The position numbers were made by a program, and so were the translations under genes. A stretch of DNA of 64,000 nt, from the NCBI GenBank assembly GCA_036674765.1, contig JARVKI010000009.1:558001-622000 (forward strand), written 5' to 3'. Numbering within the stretch: position 1 is the first letter of the stretch; each line of letters begins with the position of its first letter. This stretch comes from Seiridium cupressi (taxonomy: Eukaryota; Ascomycota; Sordariomycetes; Amphisphaeriales; Sporocadaceae). Shown here piece by piece: positions 11,710 to 23,343 of this stretch. The notes below the pieces were generated by a model. It had not been told where the DNA came from. It saw only the letters and a list, made by a program, of their open reading frames with translations, and made no database searches.

Positions 11710-14235
11710 ATGGCCGATCACAAGGCCACGGTTGCCTCTGGCGCCGACCCAAGCAGCCAACAGCTTCGACAGCGTAATGTCCCCAGCTCGACAGCACCGG
11801 GAGCTCCTGTACCCTACCAACAGGACGAGCAGAAGATCCATGGCAAGAAGAAGGTATAGTCGCAGACCGCATAACCCATCCAGGCCCTCTTTCTAACGTC
11901 TCCATTGCCGATAGGAGCCATCCTTCCTCGACATCCTTGACGAATGGGAGTTTGTCATTGCGCCCATCATCTTCACAGCGTTCGCTGTTTTCACACGTCT
12001 ATACAAGATCGGTCTCAGCAATATTGTCACTTGGGATGTAAGTTCAGGCCATTTCTGCTTCGGCCCCGAATAACCACTGACCTTTGACACAGGAAGCTCA
12101 GTTCGTGAACCCAATCGTCCGCCCGACTAACAACGATCACGCCGCTGACTTAGTTCCTCCCTTCCAGCTTTGGCAAATTCGGTTCGCACTACATCAAGCG
12201 AGAACTCTTCTTCGACGTGTACGCACATATACCTACCTGCGTTCAAGCATAGTACAGCACTAATATTCGGCTAGTCACCCTCCTCTTGGCAAAATTCTTG
12301 TTGGTGTGTCTGGTGTCCTAGCTGGTTACAATGGGTCGTTCGAATTCAAATCTGGCGAGACCTATCCCGAGGAGCTCGACTACACCTTCATGCGTGCCTT
12401 TAATGCCTTCTGGGGCATTTTGTGCATCCCGTTGGCCTACTATACCGCTCGCGAATTGAACCTGAAACGTCCGGCGGTATGGCTTGTCACTCTGATGGTT
12501 CTATGTGAGAACTCGTACACGACCATCAGCCGATTCATTCTTCTCGACTCTATGCTGTTGTTCGGCACCGTCGCCACCGTCTTCTGCTGGTCCAAGTTTC
12601 ATGGCCTTCGTCAGTGGAGCTTTGACCCGGAGTGGTTCTTCTGGCTGTTCATGACCGGCTTGAGCTTGGGCTTCGTGTGCAGTATCAAGCTCGTCGGACT
12701 CTTTGTCACGGCTCTTGTTGGAATTTACACCATCGAGGATCTATGGAACAAGTTTGGCAATACCAAGATGCCCATTCCTGAGCTTGCGGCCCACGTTGCC
12801 GCTCGGGCAACGGGTTTGATCGTCATTCCGTTCCTGGTCTACCTTCTGTCTTTCGCCCTTCACTTCGCCATTCTCACACGAAGCGGCCCAGGTGATGCGC
12901 AGATGAGCTCTCTCTTCCAGGCCAACTTGGAAGGTAGCGAGATTGGTCGTAACTCGCCGCTCGAGCTTGCGCTTGGTTCCAAGGTGACTCTGAAGAACAT
13001 GGGCTACGGAGGTGGTCTACTCCACAGTCACGTTCAAACATACCCCGACGGTTCAAACCAGCAGCAGGTCACCTGCTACCACCACAAAGATGCCAACAAC
13101 GAATGGTGGTTCTACCCGGCCCGTGGGCAACCTGACTATAACCCTGAGGCAGAACCCCGATTCGTTGGAGATGGTGATCTTATCCGTCTGATCCACACAC
13201 AGACTGGCCGCAACCTTCACTCTCACGATATTCCCGCCCCGGTTTCCAAGAGCCAGAAGGAGGTTTCTTGCTATGGCAACTTGACCGTCGGCGATGACAA
13301 GGACCACTGGCAAGTTGAGGTTGTCAGTGACGTGGCTTCTCGCGACAAGAGCCGAGTGCGCACCTTGACCACTGCTTTCCGCTTGAAACACCCCGTAATG
13401 GGCTGCTACCTGCGTGCTGGTAATGTCAATCTGCCTCAGTGGGGTTTCAAGCAGATTGAGGTCACTTGTGATAAGAGCAACAACCCTAAGGATGCCTTCA
13501 CTCACTGGAACATTGAGGCTCACACCAACGAGAAACGTAAGCTCAACCTCCGAACCCTTGAAAGTAGTAAATAATTGCTGACCTGGCCTAGTCCCCCCCG
13601 GTGACCCTGGCAAGTATAAGTCACCTTTCTTCCACGACTTCATTCATTTGAACGTGGCCATGATGACCTCCAACAACGCCCTTGTCCCTGACCCTGACAA
13701 GCAGGATGATCTGGCTTCGCAGTGGTGGCAGTGGCCCATTCTGAACGTCGGTCTGCGCATGTGTGGTTGGGATGACAAGATTGTCAAGTACTTCCTTCTT
13801 GGCAACCCCTTCGTTTACTGGGCCTCGACCGCATCCCTAGGTGTCGTCGGTCTTGTCACTGTTTGGTACATTCTTCGATGGCAGCGCGGTTTCCGCGACC
13901 TATCGCAAGGCGATATTGACCAGATTCACTACTCTGGTCTCTACCCTATCCTGGGATGGTTCCTCCACTACCTGCCGTTCGTTGTCATGGCTCGTGTTAC
14001 CTACGTACACCATTACTACCCGGCCCTATACTTTGCCATTCTCACCTTAGGGTTCCTTGTCGACTGGGCATTGCGCAACCAGCAGAAAGCCATTCAGTAT
14101 TCGATCTACGGACTCTTGTATGCCGTCATCATCGGCTTGTACATCTTCTTCTTGCCGATCTGCTGGGGAATGACTGGACCCAACAAGAACTACAGCTACA
14201 TGAAGTGGTTCGACACGTGGCGCATCTCCGATTAA
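11710..14235 (+). CDS. pmtA: Dolichyl-phosphate-mannose protein O-mannosyltransferase, Pmt2 class
   Basis: Exons 11710-11853, 11915-12037, 12093-12100, 12168-12218, 12275-13536 and 13592-14235 give 743 residues, the usual Pmt length. The enzyme transfers mannose from dolichyl-phosphate-mannose to Ser/Thr of proteins in the ER lumen, the first step of fungal protein O-mannosylation. The ArnT/PMT fold begins with a TM near residue 60. The catalytic Asp-Glu pair is WDEAHFGK (D89, E90), followed by FDVHPPLGK. MIR repeats lie at about residues 335-525 ([20 protein letters not shown] and [20 protein letters not shown] are visible). The C-terminal membrane block ends with [12 protein letters not shown]. 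The GSFEFKSGE and SHVQTYP signatures place it in the Pmt2 subfamily, which in Aspergillus contains PmtA. Exon 3 is only 8 nt and begins with the Glu codon of the catalytic pair. Confidence 0.95.
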
Positions 14236-14822
14236 TCACTTGGCAGGATGGTCGGGGAAGGTCAAGGAGATCTAAATTCTCACTTTTGGAAGATTGCGCT
14301 CTATAAGGCCCTGTATTGAATCGCAGCCGGAGTACAGACTGTGCGAACGGGGGTAGGGGAAGAAATCACACCAAACAATCACTGCCATAATCTCCTCTGA
14401 TGTAACGATATTAAGGGAAGCAATTGCATTGATGAAAGGGGAAACCAAGGAGGGGTCAAGGCGGAGTTTGCGGCGATCTCCAACCTTTTCAATGTGTGGG
14501 CATAGCTGGGAAAATACTCGAAAAGAGATATTACCACTACCTAATAAAAAGTCTGTTTCCTTCTCGTGATGAATGAATATTCCCACTTAATTCCATTTTC
14601 TTTGGCCGGTTGGCTCTGCGCGGTTGCCGGACATTGCTAGCATTGTGCTTTATAGTAGACATTACTTAGGGTATCATCGAATGCGTGTATATAGGTATTT
14701 ACAAAGGGACCTTCCGGCTCCCTCTTCTCGCTCATCCTTCTTGAGCATCGGACTAGGCTTTCCCACACCCTGACGGAGTTCTCAGCTTGGTCCCAAAAGG
14801 CCCAATTCCTCGCCGCATGACC
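14236..14822. other. Convergent 3' intergenic region
   Basis: This stretch lies between the stop codons of the plus-strand mannosyltransferase and the minus-strand Rab gene. It should contain both 3' UTRs and polyadenylation sites. No open frame or repeat stands out. Confidence 0.5.
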
Positions 14823-15575
14823 TTAGCAACATCCACCGGAACTCTTCTGATCCCCTAATTTGACCTGCCCCCGTCCGCTCATGCCAGGTGTGGGCCCTTT
14901 GACACCGCTCCGCCGGTCATTCAAATCGTATTTCCCAGCATTGATGTTATCGAATATCCGCTCGGCGACCTTCATGAAGGCGAGCTCGACGCCCTCGCCG
15001 CTCTTGGCGGACGTCTCGACATACTGCAAGACACCGTTGTTCCGTGCCCACTCCTCGGCCTCGGCGACAGTGACTTCCCGCTTGTTCTCCTCGCCGGTCG
15101 TCAAGTCTGCCTTGTTGCCCACCAGGATCACGACGATATCTGGCTCGGCGATCTGCCGCAGGTCGTTCAGCCAGTCGGTCACGTGCGCGAACGTCTGTTT
15201 CCTGGAGATGTCGAAGACAAGCAGGGCGCCCGAGGCGCCCCGGAAGTAGGAGCGAGTCACGCTCTTGTATGTTTCTTGTCCCGCCGTGTCCCATAACGAC
15301 AGTTTCATGTGTTTCTGCTGTGCATCGGATTTCGGCGGATCGGGCAGGCCTCCTTCTCTATTTGAATTCGACGATGTGCCAAGCGTCTTGGAATGTGGTG
15401 GTCCCACGGGCACGATCCGGGAGCCGAACTCGACGCCGATGGTCACGTCGTGCTGGGGGCTGAACCGGCCCTCGCACAGGCGAATGGTGAGAGAGGACTT
15501 GCCACATCCCGAGTCGCCAATGCAGACCAGCTTGGCTATGTAATCCCAGGGCGGCGAGGAGGTGGATGACGACAT
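14823..15575 (-). CDS. Rab GTPase, Rab4/Ypt4-like
   Basis: Single-exon protein of 250 residues from the ATG at 15575. Canonical small-GTPase motifs are present: P-loop GDSGCGKS (20-27), switch I TIGVEFGS, WDTAGQE (95-101), NKAD and ETSAK. The C-terminal GGCC is a double geranylgeranylation signal for membrane attachment. SVTRSYFRGASGALLVFDI places it in the Rab2/Rab4/Rab14 clade, and Rab4/Ypt4 fits best, suggesting a role in endosome recycling (family knowledge). About 30 extra residues, rich in Ser/Asn/Pro, lie between switch I and the WDTAGQE motif. The frame stays open upstream to an ATG at 16079, but those 168 codons are low-complexity and unlike any Rab, so I treat them as 5' leader and start at MSSSTSSPPWDYIAK. 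Confidence 0.9.
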   Translation of the reverse strand: MSSSTSSPPWDYIAKLVCIGDSGCGKSSLTIRLCEGRFSPQHDVTIGVEFGSRIVPVGPPHSKTLGTSSNSNREGGLPDPPKSDAQQKHMKLSLWDTAGQETYKSVTRSYFRGASGALLVFDISRKQTFAHVTDWLNDLRQIAEPDIVVILVGNKADLTTGEENKREVTVAEAEEWARNNGVLQYVETSAKSGEGVELAFMKVAERIFDNINAGKYDLNDRRSGVKGPTPGMSGRGQVKLGDQKSSGGCC

Positions 15576-17003
15576 TTCTGCCGCCGGTGTTGGGGACGCC
15601 GCTGCGGAGATGGACGGTTGAGAGGGAGCGGTGGGCGGGGAGCAAAGACGCTGTGCGGGCTCGTAGGTTCTGTAATGCCCGTTTATGTGGTAATAGTTGT
15701 ATTTCCAGAAGATGGCGGGCTTGGTTCGTGAGGTGCAGGCACTGCTATTGCAGGGACAGCGAACAAGGAGATGCACGTGAGGATCTGAAAGACTAGAGGT
15801 CTCGGTGGATGTCGACGTCGTTGCAGGGGCAGCAAGTGCAAGAGCTTCTCCACCGCGGTGCTGCTGTAGCGGCCCACTCACCGGACTGACAGGGAGTAGC
15901 TTGACTCGCCGGGGAACGATAGGCGATGCACGACTTCTTGTCAGGCTGCTGCTGGTACAGGTGGCCCAAGGAGTTGCTTCAAGAACAATGGGGTAGCGGC
16001 TAGGAGCAGCGTTGTCATCTGGAAGACCGAATTCGGTCAGACTGGTCGCAGTAGAGGTAAATGTGCAAGACACGGCCATGGTGATGATGTATGCTGAGCT
16101 GGTGTAGAGCCTGTGTCACTTGACAGGGCATTACCGCTCGCTAACAAACCGGTCAAGTACATTGGTTGTATCTGTTTCAGAGATAGGGTCAAGAGAGCTA
16201 TTGTCTATTCAAGCTGCTATACGAGGCAGGGACAATCAGACACAAAGAACCAATCGATCCGGTAGAAGAACCAAAGTAAGACCAAATGGCCAACGGTTGA
16301 CTTTCCAATACCATAGTTCTTTTTATGATTCTGCTGGCCTCATGTTGTCGAGGTAGTTCGGATATCCTAGAGCAGCTTTATCAGTACAGTACAATTGTAC
16401 TTCCAGTGACAGCGCCCGTGCTGATAAGCACCGCTCAAATGTCAGGCTGCAGGGTCTCGTGGCTGGCCCGCTAATTCCGCCCGCCACAACCGCGTTCGGA
16501 AGGGCATTTCGGGTGCCTGAAATGGCGACGATTGGTCTGCTGCGGCTGCCTGGCCCAGTGAGCACAACAGTCACCTGCATTCGCACGAGCAGGCCCGGGG
16601 ACGACTGGATGACGGACTGACCGACTAACTCGACCACCGCCCCAAAACAATCCATAGCAGCTCGACAGCCGTTGTTTTCTATTGTTCCTGGAGCTTCTCC
16701 TGCCTCTATACCCACCCAGTATTCTCGCCTCTTTGCAGCATAGCCATAGGCAATCATTGTTCCTACTCGATCCGGGTGGTTGTCCACCTTGGTTATCTCC
16801 CTTATCCCCCGGTCCCTCAATATCGTCATAACCCAAGGCGGCCTTGGCGATTACCATCACCAACACAGCGCCTTCGAATGCGATCCAGCTCCAGCCCTCT
16901 TTGTTTGTCTGGTGCGACCGTCAGCAATCCCGCGCTGTGATTCTTCCAACTCATTCAGAAACGCATCTGCAGGAGTCGGCCTCCTCCTGCCTGAGTAGTC
17001 ACC
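15576..17003. promoter_or_regulatory. Divergent upstream region of the Rab and CTL genes
   Basis: About 1.4 kb shared by two genes pointing away from each other. 15576-16079 stays open in the Rab frame but is probably leader sequence. No gene was recognised here. Confidence 0.5.
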
Positions 17004-19348
17004 ATGTTCTCTGAATGTAAGTGACCGTGACCCGCCTGATGCCTGAAGGAGCCGCCGTCTCTACCCTTAGGCAGCTCTGATGAAGCCATCCCGATCAGCA
17101 AGATGCTGACCCTACTGTGATCAAAGATGCATCGAGGTTTCTAGCGCAGTCGCAATCCCGACTTTCGAATTTTGGTCAACCCGATGGCGAGCCCTCGAGT
17201 AGACAACCACAAGACGGCACCTCTCGCTTCTTGCGGCACCCGGGGCGGTCTACGTACCAGAGCAGGTTAGGGAACCCGTATCAAACAGGCCCGAGACCCG
17301 GCGCTTTTGGATCACGATACAATAGTAGTCAAGACGCGGCACCGCTCTTTCATAGTGCACTGAACGAATTTCAGGACGAGGATGAGGACGATGCGCGCGA
17401 GGCTACCGATTTCAGAGCCCTGCAACGGTCGAGGCGGGTCTTCATCTCTAGTCGGATAGACGAGAGCTCGGCTTCAGAAAACGACAATAGCCATGCCTCC
17501 CTCGGCGAAAGTGGTGAACAGGACAGCAGGGTATACGAGGACGGGGGCCGCCCGATGGGAATCAAGAGTAGCTGGAATGGAGAGTCAAGCTTCAGAGACC
17601 GGATGTCGAGACAAACTCGCAAGGACGACGCGAAGGATCCGGGCGTTGCAAGGACTACGCGGCACGACTCAGACAGCAGCGATGGCAAGATGGTGGACAT
17701 CGGCTTGGAATCTGCCGTGCTTGATAACGACGTACCAGAAGACTTGCTCCAGGAGACACCCACGGACGCTGACCCGCCAGCATTCCAGCAATTCAGGAAC
17801 CCAAAAACTTCTCTATATGATCCGCGCCCGATACGCAATGAGACTATCATGGAAGAGGATGAACCCATCGAGGACACAATGGCGGATGTGCCATCAGCTC
17901 CAGGCCATACAGAAATGTTCCAGAACGATCAGTTCTTTGCTTGGATATACCTGATAGCTATGGCGTCCCTGTTTTCGACCTTTGTGCTCGTATGGCTGCA
18001 TACTTCGAATCCGAGCAACAAGACCCCACTAGGTGATACTATCTATACCACACTCCACGGATCATTCTACCTCCTGGCAGTGGATACAGTGGTTGCAATT
18101 ATTGTGGCAATGGTATGGATGGCGCTGCTACGGTCCTTTGCTAGGCCTTTGGTCATATTGATCATCGTCGGTAGCCCGATCGTCCTCTTTTCGTTTTCGT
18201 TATATCCTTTCATCTCAAGTTTCCAGGGAGATTCCAAGAGGCTTGCCTTGCAAGACACTGTCATGAGATGGTTATCTCTTATTCCTGCCGCGGCTGCGAT
18301 TGGCTTGATCTGGCTCATTAATAGGTCACGCTTCCAGCTCCACAAGGCGATTGAACTACTAGAGTTCTCTACGAGAATTCTTGCCGCGAACCCCGCTCTT
18401 GTTGTTCTGGGGTTTGGTTCTCTCGTCTTCGTTGTTGGGTGGACTTGGATATGGCTAGGCATGTTCACGCGAGTGTTCCTTAGCGGCTACTTTTCCAAGT
18501 CGCTGTCAGCTTTCATAATTGGAGCTGCTACCTGGTGGATTGGGGTGTACTTCTTTTTGATGTACCTGTGGACCTTGTCAGTTGGAACTGGTGTCATCCG
18601 AGCTACGACCGCCGGCACTGTCTCCAACTGGTATTTCCACCGAAACCGACAGCCACCAACCCCTTCCAACGCCGTTGTGCTGGATGCTCTAGGTCATGCT
18701 ACGAACTCGACATTCGGTACCATTTGTGCAGCGACGCTTCTGCAGCTGGGCGTTCGCGTTCCACTACTTATCTTACCAGCGAGATTTGCTAGGTTAATCA
18801 ACTTGGCTGCGTTTTCGTTGATTCCGGCATCAATCACCCTGCTGACAAATCCTCTGGTACTGACGTACGCTGCGATACACTCGGTCCCACTTATGGAGTC
18901 GGCCTCCAGGTTGTCCAGGATGCCGTTCTTGAACGTGAATGAGGGGACAACGACGCACTTGATGCCGGGTACTTGGAACAGACGAAACCACAACGCCAAC
19001 GGCCTCGTTCCATATGGCCTGGCCAAGCTGTTGCTCAATGTCACTCGGATGGTCATGTCGTTGGCACTAGGTTTTGCAGGCTGGGTCATGACAGCACATC
19101 AACTCGAAGGACAGCGTCCAGACGGGATGGGCTACCGCGGAAGTGCTTATGCTTATGTTGTCGGCCTTGTTGCCGGTGCCATTGGCTTCAGCATTCTGGG
19201 TTCTCTTGAGAGTATCCTCGTCGGCATCCTGGACGCTGTAGTCGTGTGCTATGGCAGTGAGCGTAAGCTTGGTAGTGGGCGGATGGGTTACTGCATGGAA
19301 GCCGCTCACCTTTTCGGTGACGACGACGACGATAGAGATGCCGTGTAA
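17004..19348 (+). CDS. Choline-transporter-like (CTL/Pns1, PF04515) membrane protein
   Basis: Exon 1 is 13 nt (17004-17016, ATG TTC TCT GAA T) and exon 2 is 17127-19348. The intron has a GTAAGT donor, a CTGAC branch point and an AAAG acceptor at 17126, giving MFSEYASRFLAQSQSRL and 744 residues. The first ~270 residues are charged, Ser/Asp-rich and probably disordered. From FFAWIYLIAMASL about ten hydrophobic segments follow. The C-terminal half has the CTL family hallmark region (NWYFHRN, LGHATNSTFGTI, then ESILVGILDAVVVCYG and EAAHLFGD). The family transports choline-like cations or ethanolamine in animals; yeast Pns1 has no firm role. An alternative acceptor at 17102 would add eight residues in frame. 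Neighbouring genes give no hint about the substrate. Confidence 0.88.
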
Positions 19349-19791
19349 GAGAGGAGATTTTGCTTAGATATTTATGTTTATAGCGGGGGTGTCAAGGTGC
19401 CTTTATGGCTCTAGATTGATCAATATTGAGGCTATGCATTTGCACGGACCGCAATAGATGGGAGGTTGGCAATTGGAGAACAGGGAGTTTTTAGCATCGT
19501 GGCATCGCCTACGGGTAGATTTTGGGCAATCTTGAAATCTAGCGTCTTGCTGTATATTCTTTGATGATTCACTGCCGCGCTCGTATCATAATCGCCAAAC
19601 AAAGCCTTGTATAATGTTATGGCAATGAAAGTTTGCAAATTCCAAATGCTTTCAAGATTGAATCGTTAAACATGCAGAAGTTTATGTCTAAGAAATTATC
19701 CGGAAATATCGCGGTTGTCACTGGTTCTATAGATCTGATATACAAGTTGTGTCTTGCCCGATCCAAGTTCTCGGGATGCATATCTAACAGA
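19349..19791. other. Convergent 3' intergenic region
   Basis: AT-rich stretch of about 440 bases between the stops of the CTL gene (plus) and the pectate lyase gene (minus). It holds only the presumed 3' UTRs. Confidence 0.5.
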
Positions 19792-20903
19792 TCAGAAAGA
19801 CAGAAGTTGTCCAGCATTTGCAGTTACATAAGCCTTCACGTTGGCCGAGCCAAGCAACGTGTATGAGTAGGGAACTGATGTCAAGTTGCCCTCAGGGGCC
19901 AGGTTCTCGCTGCCACCGAGGTCGACATCGTTCACCACAGCGTAACCTTCATACGTGTTGTCATCGGTAAAAATAGCCTTCTTGGGGCAGTTCTCAAAAA
20001 CAGAGCTCTCGACAAGAACCTCGGCAAGGTCGCGAGTGTTGATGGCGGTGTCAATAAGGTTGGAGTAGTAAGAGTTGTACAGATGTCCCTACGATCTGCA
20101 GTTAGGATTCGCTTTCTGAATGGATTGTATATCGTAGCGTCCACTCACGGTTCCGAATCTGTACATTGGGGTTCTCGAGTTGATGTTGTCCCACCAATTG
20201 TAGGCAAATGTGACATGCAAGTGGCCCAGATCCTCCGCTTCGTTGTTGGAGGAGTGGCCGACCAGGCATCCCTTCCACTGTTGTTGCTATCAGTAAGAAA
20301 TAATAGTGTTCTATGATGATCATGGGAGCAACTCACGTGGTCATGGAAGTAGTTGTTGGTGATCGACACCCACTCGGACGCGTGGACCGTGTCGACGAGC
20401 CCGTCGTAGTAGTCCTTGTCGTGGTCAAGATCGTTCGAAAGATCGTTGGAGTCGATCCAGACGTTGGAAGATTTCTGAATCGTCACGAGGTCCCCGTAGT
20501 CGGCCAAGACCTTGGATATCTTCATATTGCGAACGATGACATTCGACTGGCCCAGGATGGTCAGGCCGATACCAGTGAGGCTAGAGCCCGCCAAACCAAT
20601 GATTGACTTGTCCGAGCCGACCTCGACCTTGGCCGCGCCCGAGATGGCACCGCTGACCAGGATCACGTAGGCACCGGTTGCGTTGGCGACTGCAGTGAGT
20701 TGAGGCAAGGTCGAGACTGTCGTGGTCGTGCCGCCAGTGCCGCCAGTGGTACCGCCATTCTGAGTGCAGTATCCAATGGTACATGCATCAGTGATGGCGG
20801 CTCTCTTCCCAATGGTGCGAGCATCCAAGGGGCCATCGTCGGTGGGCGTGGGACTAGCAGCCGCAAGGCCTGTCAGGACGGCGAAGAAGGCGAAAGCTCT
20901 CAT
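19792..20903 (-). CDS. Secreted pectate lyase, polysaccharide lyase family 1
   Basis: Exons 20337-20903, 20149-20277 and 19792-20088 give 330 residues. The N-terminus MRAFAFFAVLTGLAAASPTP is a signal peptide, followed by a short propeptide ending in a dibasic GKR site suitable for Kex2. The mature part is a parallel beta-helix lyase: SDKSIIGLAG, NVIVRNMKISK, the Ca-binding SSNVWIDSNDLSND.., DGLVDTVHASEWVSITNNYF, WKGCLVGHS, VTFAYNWWDN and the catalytic-Arg segment NSRTPMYRFG. It cleaves polygalacturonate in plant cell walls by Ca-dependent beta-elimination, outside the cell. Residues and length match fungal PelA-type enzymes. A second in-frame ATG four codons upstream (20915) is possible, but the signal peptide fits the start chosen here. 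Confidence 0.95.
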
Positions 20904-21026
20904 TGTAAAAACCACGTCGAAGACACAACAGTATAAGAATTACGACTTTCACGGGACGTTTGACGTTTCGTAACTGAACCTGGTCATTGCGTGGGAGAAA
21001 ATAAGGTTTATACATGTAAGTCCTCT

Positions 21027-21035
21027 ATTTATATA
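21027..21035 (-). promoter_or_regulatory. TATA box of the pectate lyase gene
   Basis: On the minus strand this reads TATATAAAT, about 125 bases upstream of the ATG at 20903. A strong TATA box is usual for inducible secreted enzymes. Confidence 0.5.
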
Positions 21036-23201
21036 GAACCATGATAATCCCTTGTTCTAGATAGAATGACTCCGGAAGCCCAAGCCGAGTTTGATGCTCG
21101 ATTGGTCGATCCAGGGCATGGTACCTGCAGGGGAGGGTGGTGGCCTGGCAGCTGGGACCTCCAATAATCCTCCAATAGGAGATACTATAATGGGGTGGAT
21201 ACACGGAGGCAGCTGGGCCGCAAGACTATAACACGAAGGCTTTTGTCAGGTTCGCTCAAATGAGAAATACAGTCGGAGCAGATGACTCGTCAACACAACC
21301 GAAACAGCTGTCGATGTTTAATCGGTCGTTCTTGCTTCATGGATGCAACTTATCTAATGTTCTTCTAGACTAGTACCAACATCGGTTATCTACTCACAAT
21401 GCAACCCCTGCAGTAGGTGGCAGTCCTCAGCTATCAGCACGGCTTGATCCATCCAAGCTAGGTAGGACGTGTAGTGGTGAATTGGTTGATCCTACGTACG
21501 GCGTTTGGCTATATCGTAAGAATGCCTCATTAAGCCACATGCATCCTCAATATATTCTGGGGAAAATGTTGCTACTTGATATAAGATAAATAAGTCCATA
21601 TCGGTGTGTGACTAGTGGCAGATGCGTTCGAACACGAGACGAGATGTTCATACCAAATGCAGTCTAATATATCAGCATCCATAAGTACATGTAGGTAGGT
21701 GCGGAGTCATCGAAATCGATTTCTCTATATGAATCAGAAGGTAGATAGGTGCGAATCCGGTAAGACACGAAATACTGATCCCTCAAGTCGGTATTCTTCC
21801 ACAATTTAATCGAGGGGGCATCGTTAAAGCTTGTTTGTAAATATTCGCAATTCATTGTGAATCTGCCGGAGGTCTTATAGTTGTGTTTTCTCTCTCTTGA
21901 TTTTCCAAACTGTCACTGTAGCAAGAATATTCCCTCAGGTCTATAGATATCTGTGCCATGACGATCAGATCTTATTGTAATAATTCCTCAAGTCCGCCCG
22001 CAACTTGGTCAGTGCTGGGTCGGCATCCTGGACTGTGCTTATCCCAGACGATGCCGGTGGACTCGGGTGCCACTCACAATCCGGCTCTTCCCAAATTTCC
22101 GACAGTTCAATCGTCTCGAAGCACGTCGCCATCCTTGCTCGACCATATCAAAGAACCAAAAACGTGTTTCTCCCCTCTTCCTCTTCTAGATACCTTGCAT
22201 TATAGGCTTAATGCCCCGCTCTGTCATCCGTCTCTGCCGATTCGCCATAGGCAGATTTCCCATGCCAAAGGCAACGTGTTGAACGCCCTCTTGGTTATTA
22301 TGGGTATCTAGGTAGATAATATTGCATTGGTGTCTGGCCCATTAAGGACTGGATAATCTGCATGACGGGTTCTTTGGCATCTGAGTTCTCGGCAAACGTT
22401 ACCAGCATGGTATAGAGGCCCGCCCCTTGCTTGCCTCGAAGCTCTTGCTCAGGTACGGTGGATGGGGTTAAAATGGAAAACGCGAAAGGGACCCAGCCCG
22501 AGACGAGTCACATTACCAAAGGTCTTGTAGAGATCAGGTCTTACGATGCATGTCTCGGTGAGGGGCCCAAGTATGGGAATTGGAATAGCATTGGATATTC
22601 GGGCAGATGAATGGGTTCCCATGGTGAAATAACTCTATTTCAATGCAAAGGGAAATAGATTGAGGCAGGGTATAGACTCGAAAGAGTTGCGGAGCAGCTT
22701 TCGAGCAAACGCAATGCTAGACCTGCCGACTGTAAATTTGTATGTACCCATTACTCATTTGACATTATCAATGCAGAGGACTCGGTGCTTTTCCCCTTGA
22801 CTCTTGAGAGGATAAAGTTGTTCGAGGGGCGTCAGTGGTCGCGGATCATGGCGACGGCCGACTTTGGGTTGCGGGAGCCCCCCTGTCGCTTGAGCTTAGT
22901 TGTGCATGAGCTGATTGGCTGCGAACAAATTGTCCCCAAAGGCAAGGCTGCGTGACGTCTACCTTTCTAGCCTTGTGCATCATCCCACCCGACCTATTCA
23001 ACGCACAGGACGGACCGCTAGCACTGATCTGCGACAGTCGTGCAGAATCGAGGCGTCTTCGACAGAGAAGCAGAGGCGAGGGCAAAATCGCGGCCCGAGT
23101 AAGCGGCAGGCGCCGTGGCATGTGCCAGCTGCCCTTGCTCCCATCATAACTTTTCTGCTTGTTCACTCGTTTCATGAAGCTCCAAGTACCGGGTCTTCTG
23201 C

Positions 23202-23208
23202 TATAAAA
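23202..23208 (+). promoter_or_regulatory. TATA box of the SSL1 gene
   Basis: TATAAAA lies about 140 bases upstream of the ATG at 23344 and is followed by pyrimidine-rich sequence. Confidence 0.45.
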
Positions 23209-23343
23209 TCTCTTCCAGCTGCCTGAACGGTAGCTGCATTTTCTGCTGCCCTCTATCGTTTGCGCCTTCGACCGCGGCGTCGAGTCCGATCATTTGTGCG
23301 AAACACTCCACCCAACCTCGACGCCTCCCCCACAACCTACAGC

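Larger units (their letters stand above)
20904..23343. promoter_or_regulatory. Divergent upstream region of pectate lyase and SSL1 genes
   Basis: About 2.4 kb between two divergent genes. A TATA box for the lyase lies at 21027-21035 and one for SSL1 at 23202-23208. CCTGGC at 21144-21149 is the complement of the PacC consensus GCCARG, which would suit an alkaline-induced pectinase, although one hexamer is weak evidence. No gene was recognised in the stretch. Confidence 0.5.

Noticed and set aside
13053..13643. 196-codon minus-strand frame inside the O-mannosyltransferase gene
   Set aside because: It is antisense to the MIR-repeat exon and has no own domain.
23260..23343. Upstream in-frame extension of Ssl1
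   Set aside because: It has no ATG of its own and is Arg-rich leader-like sequence between the TATA box and MADSDGEYQG.
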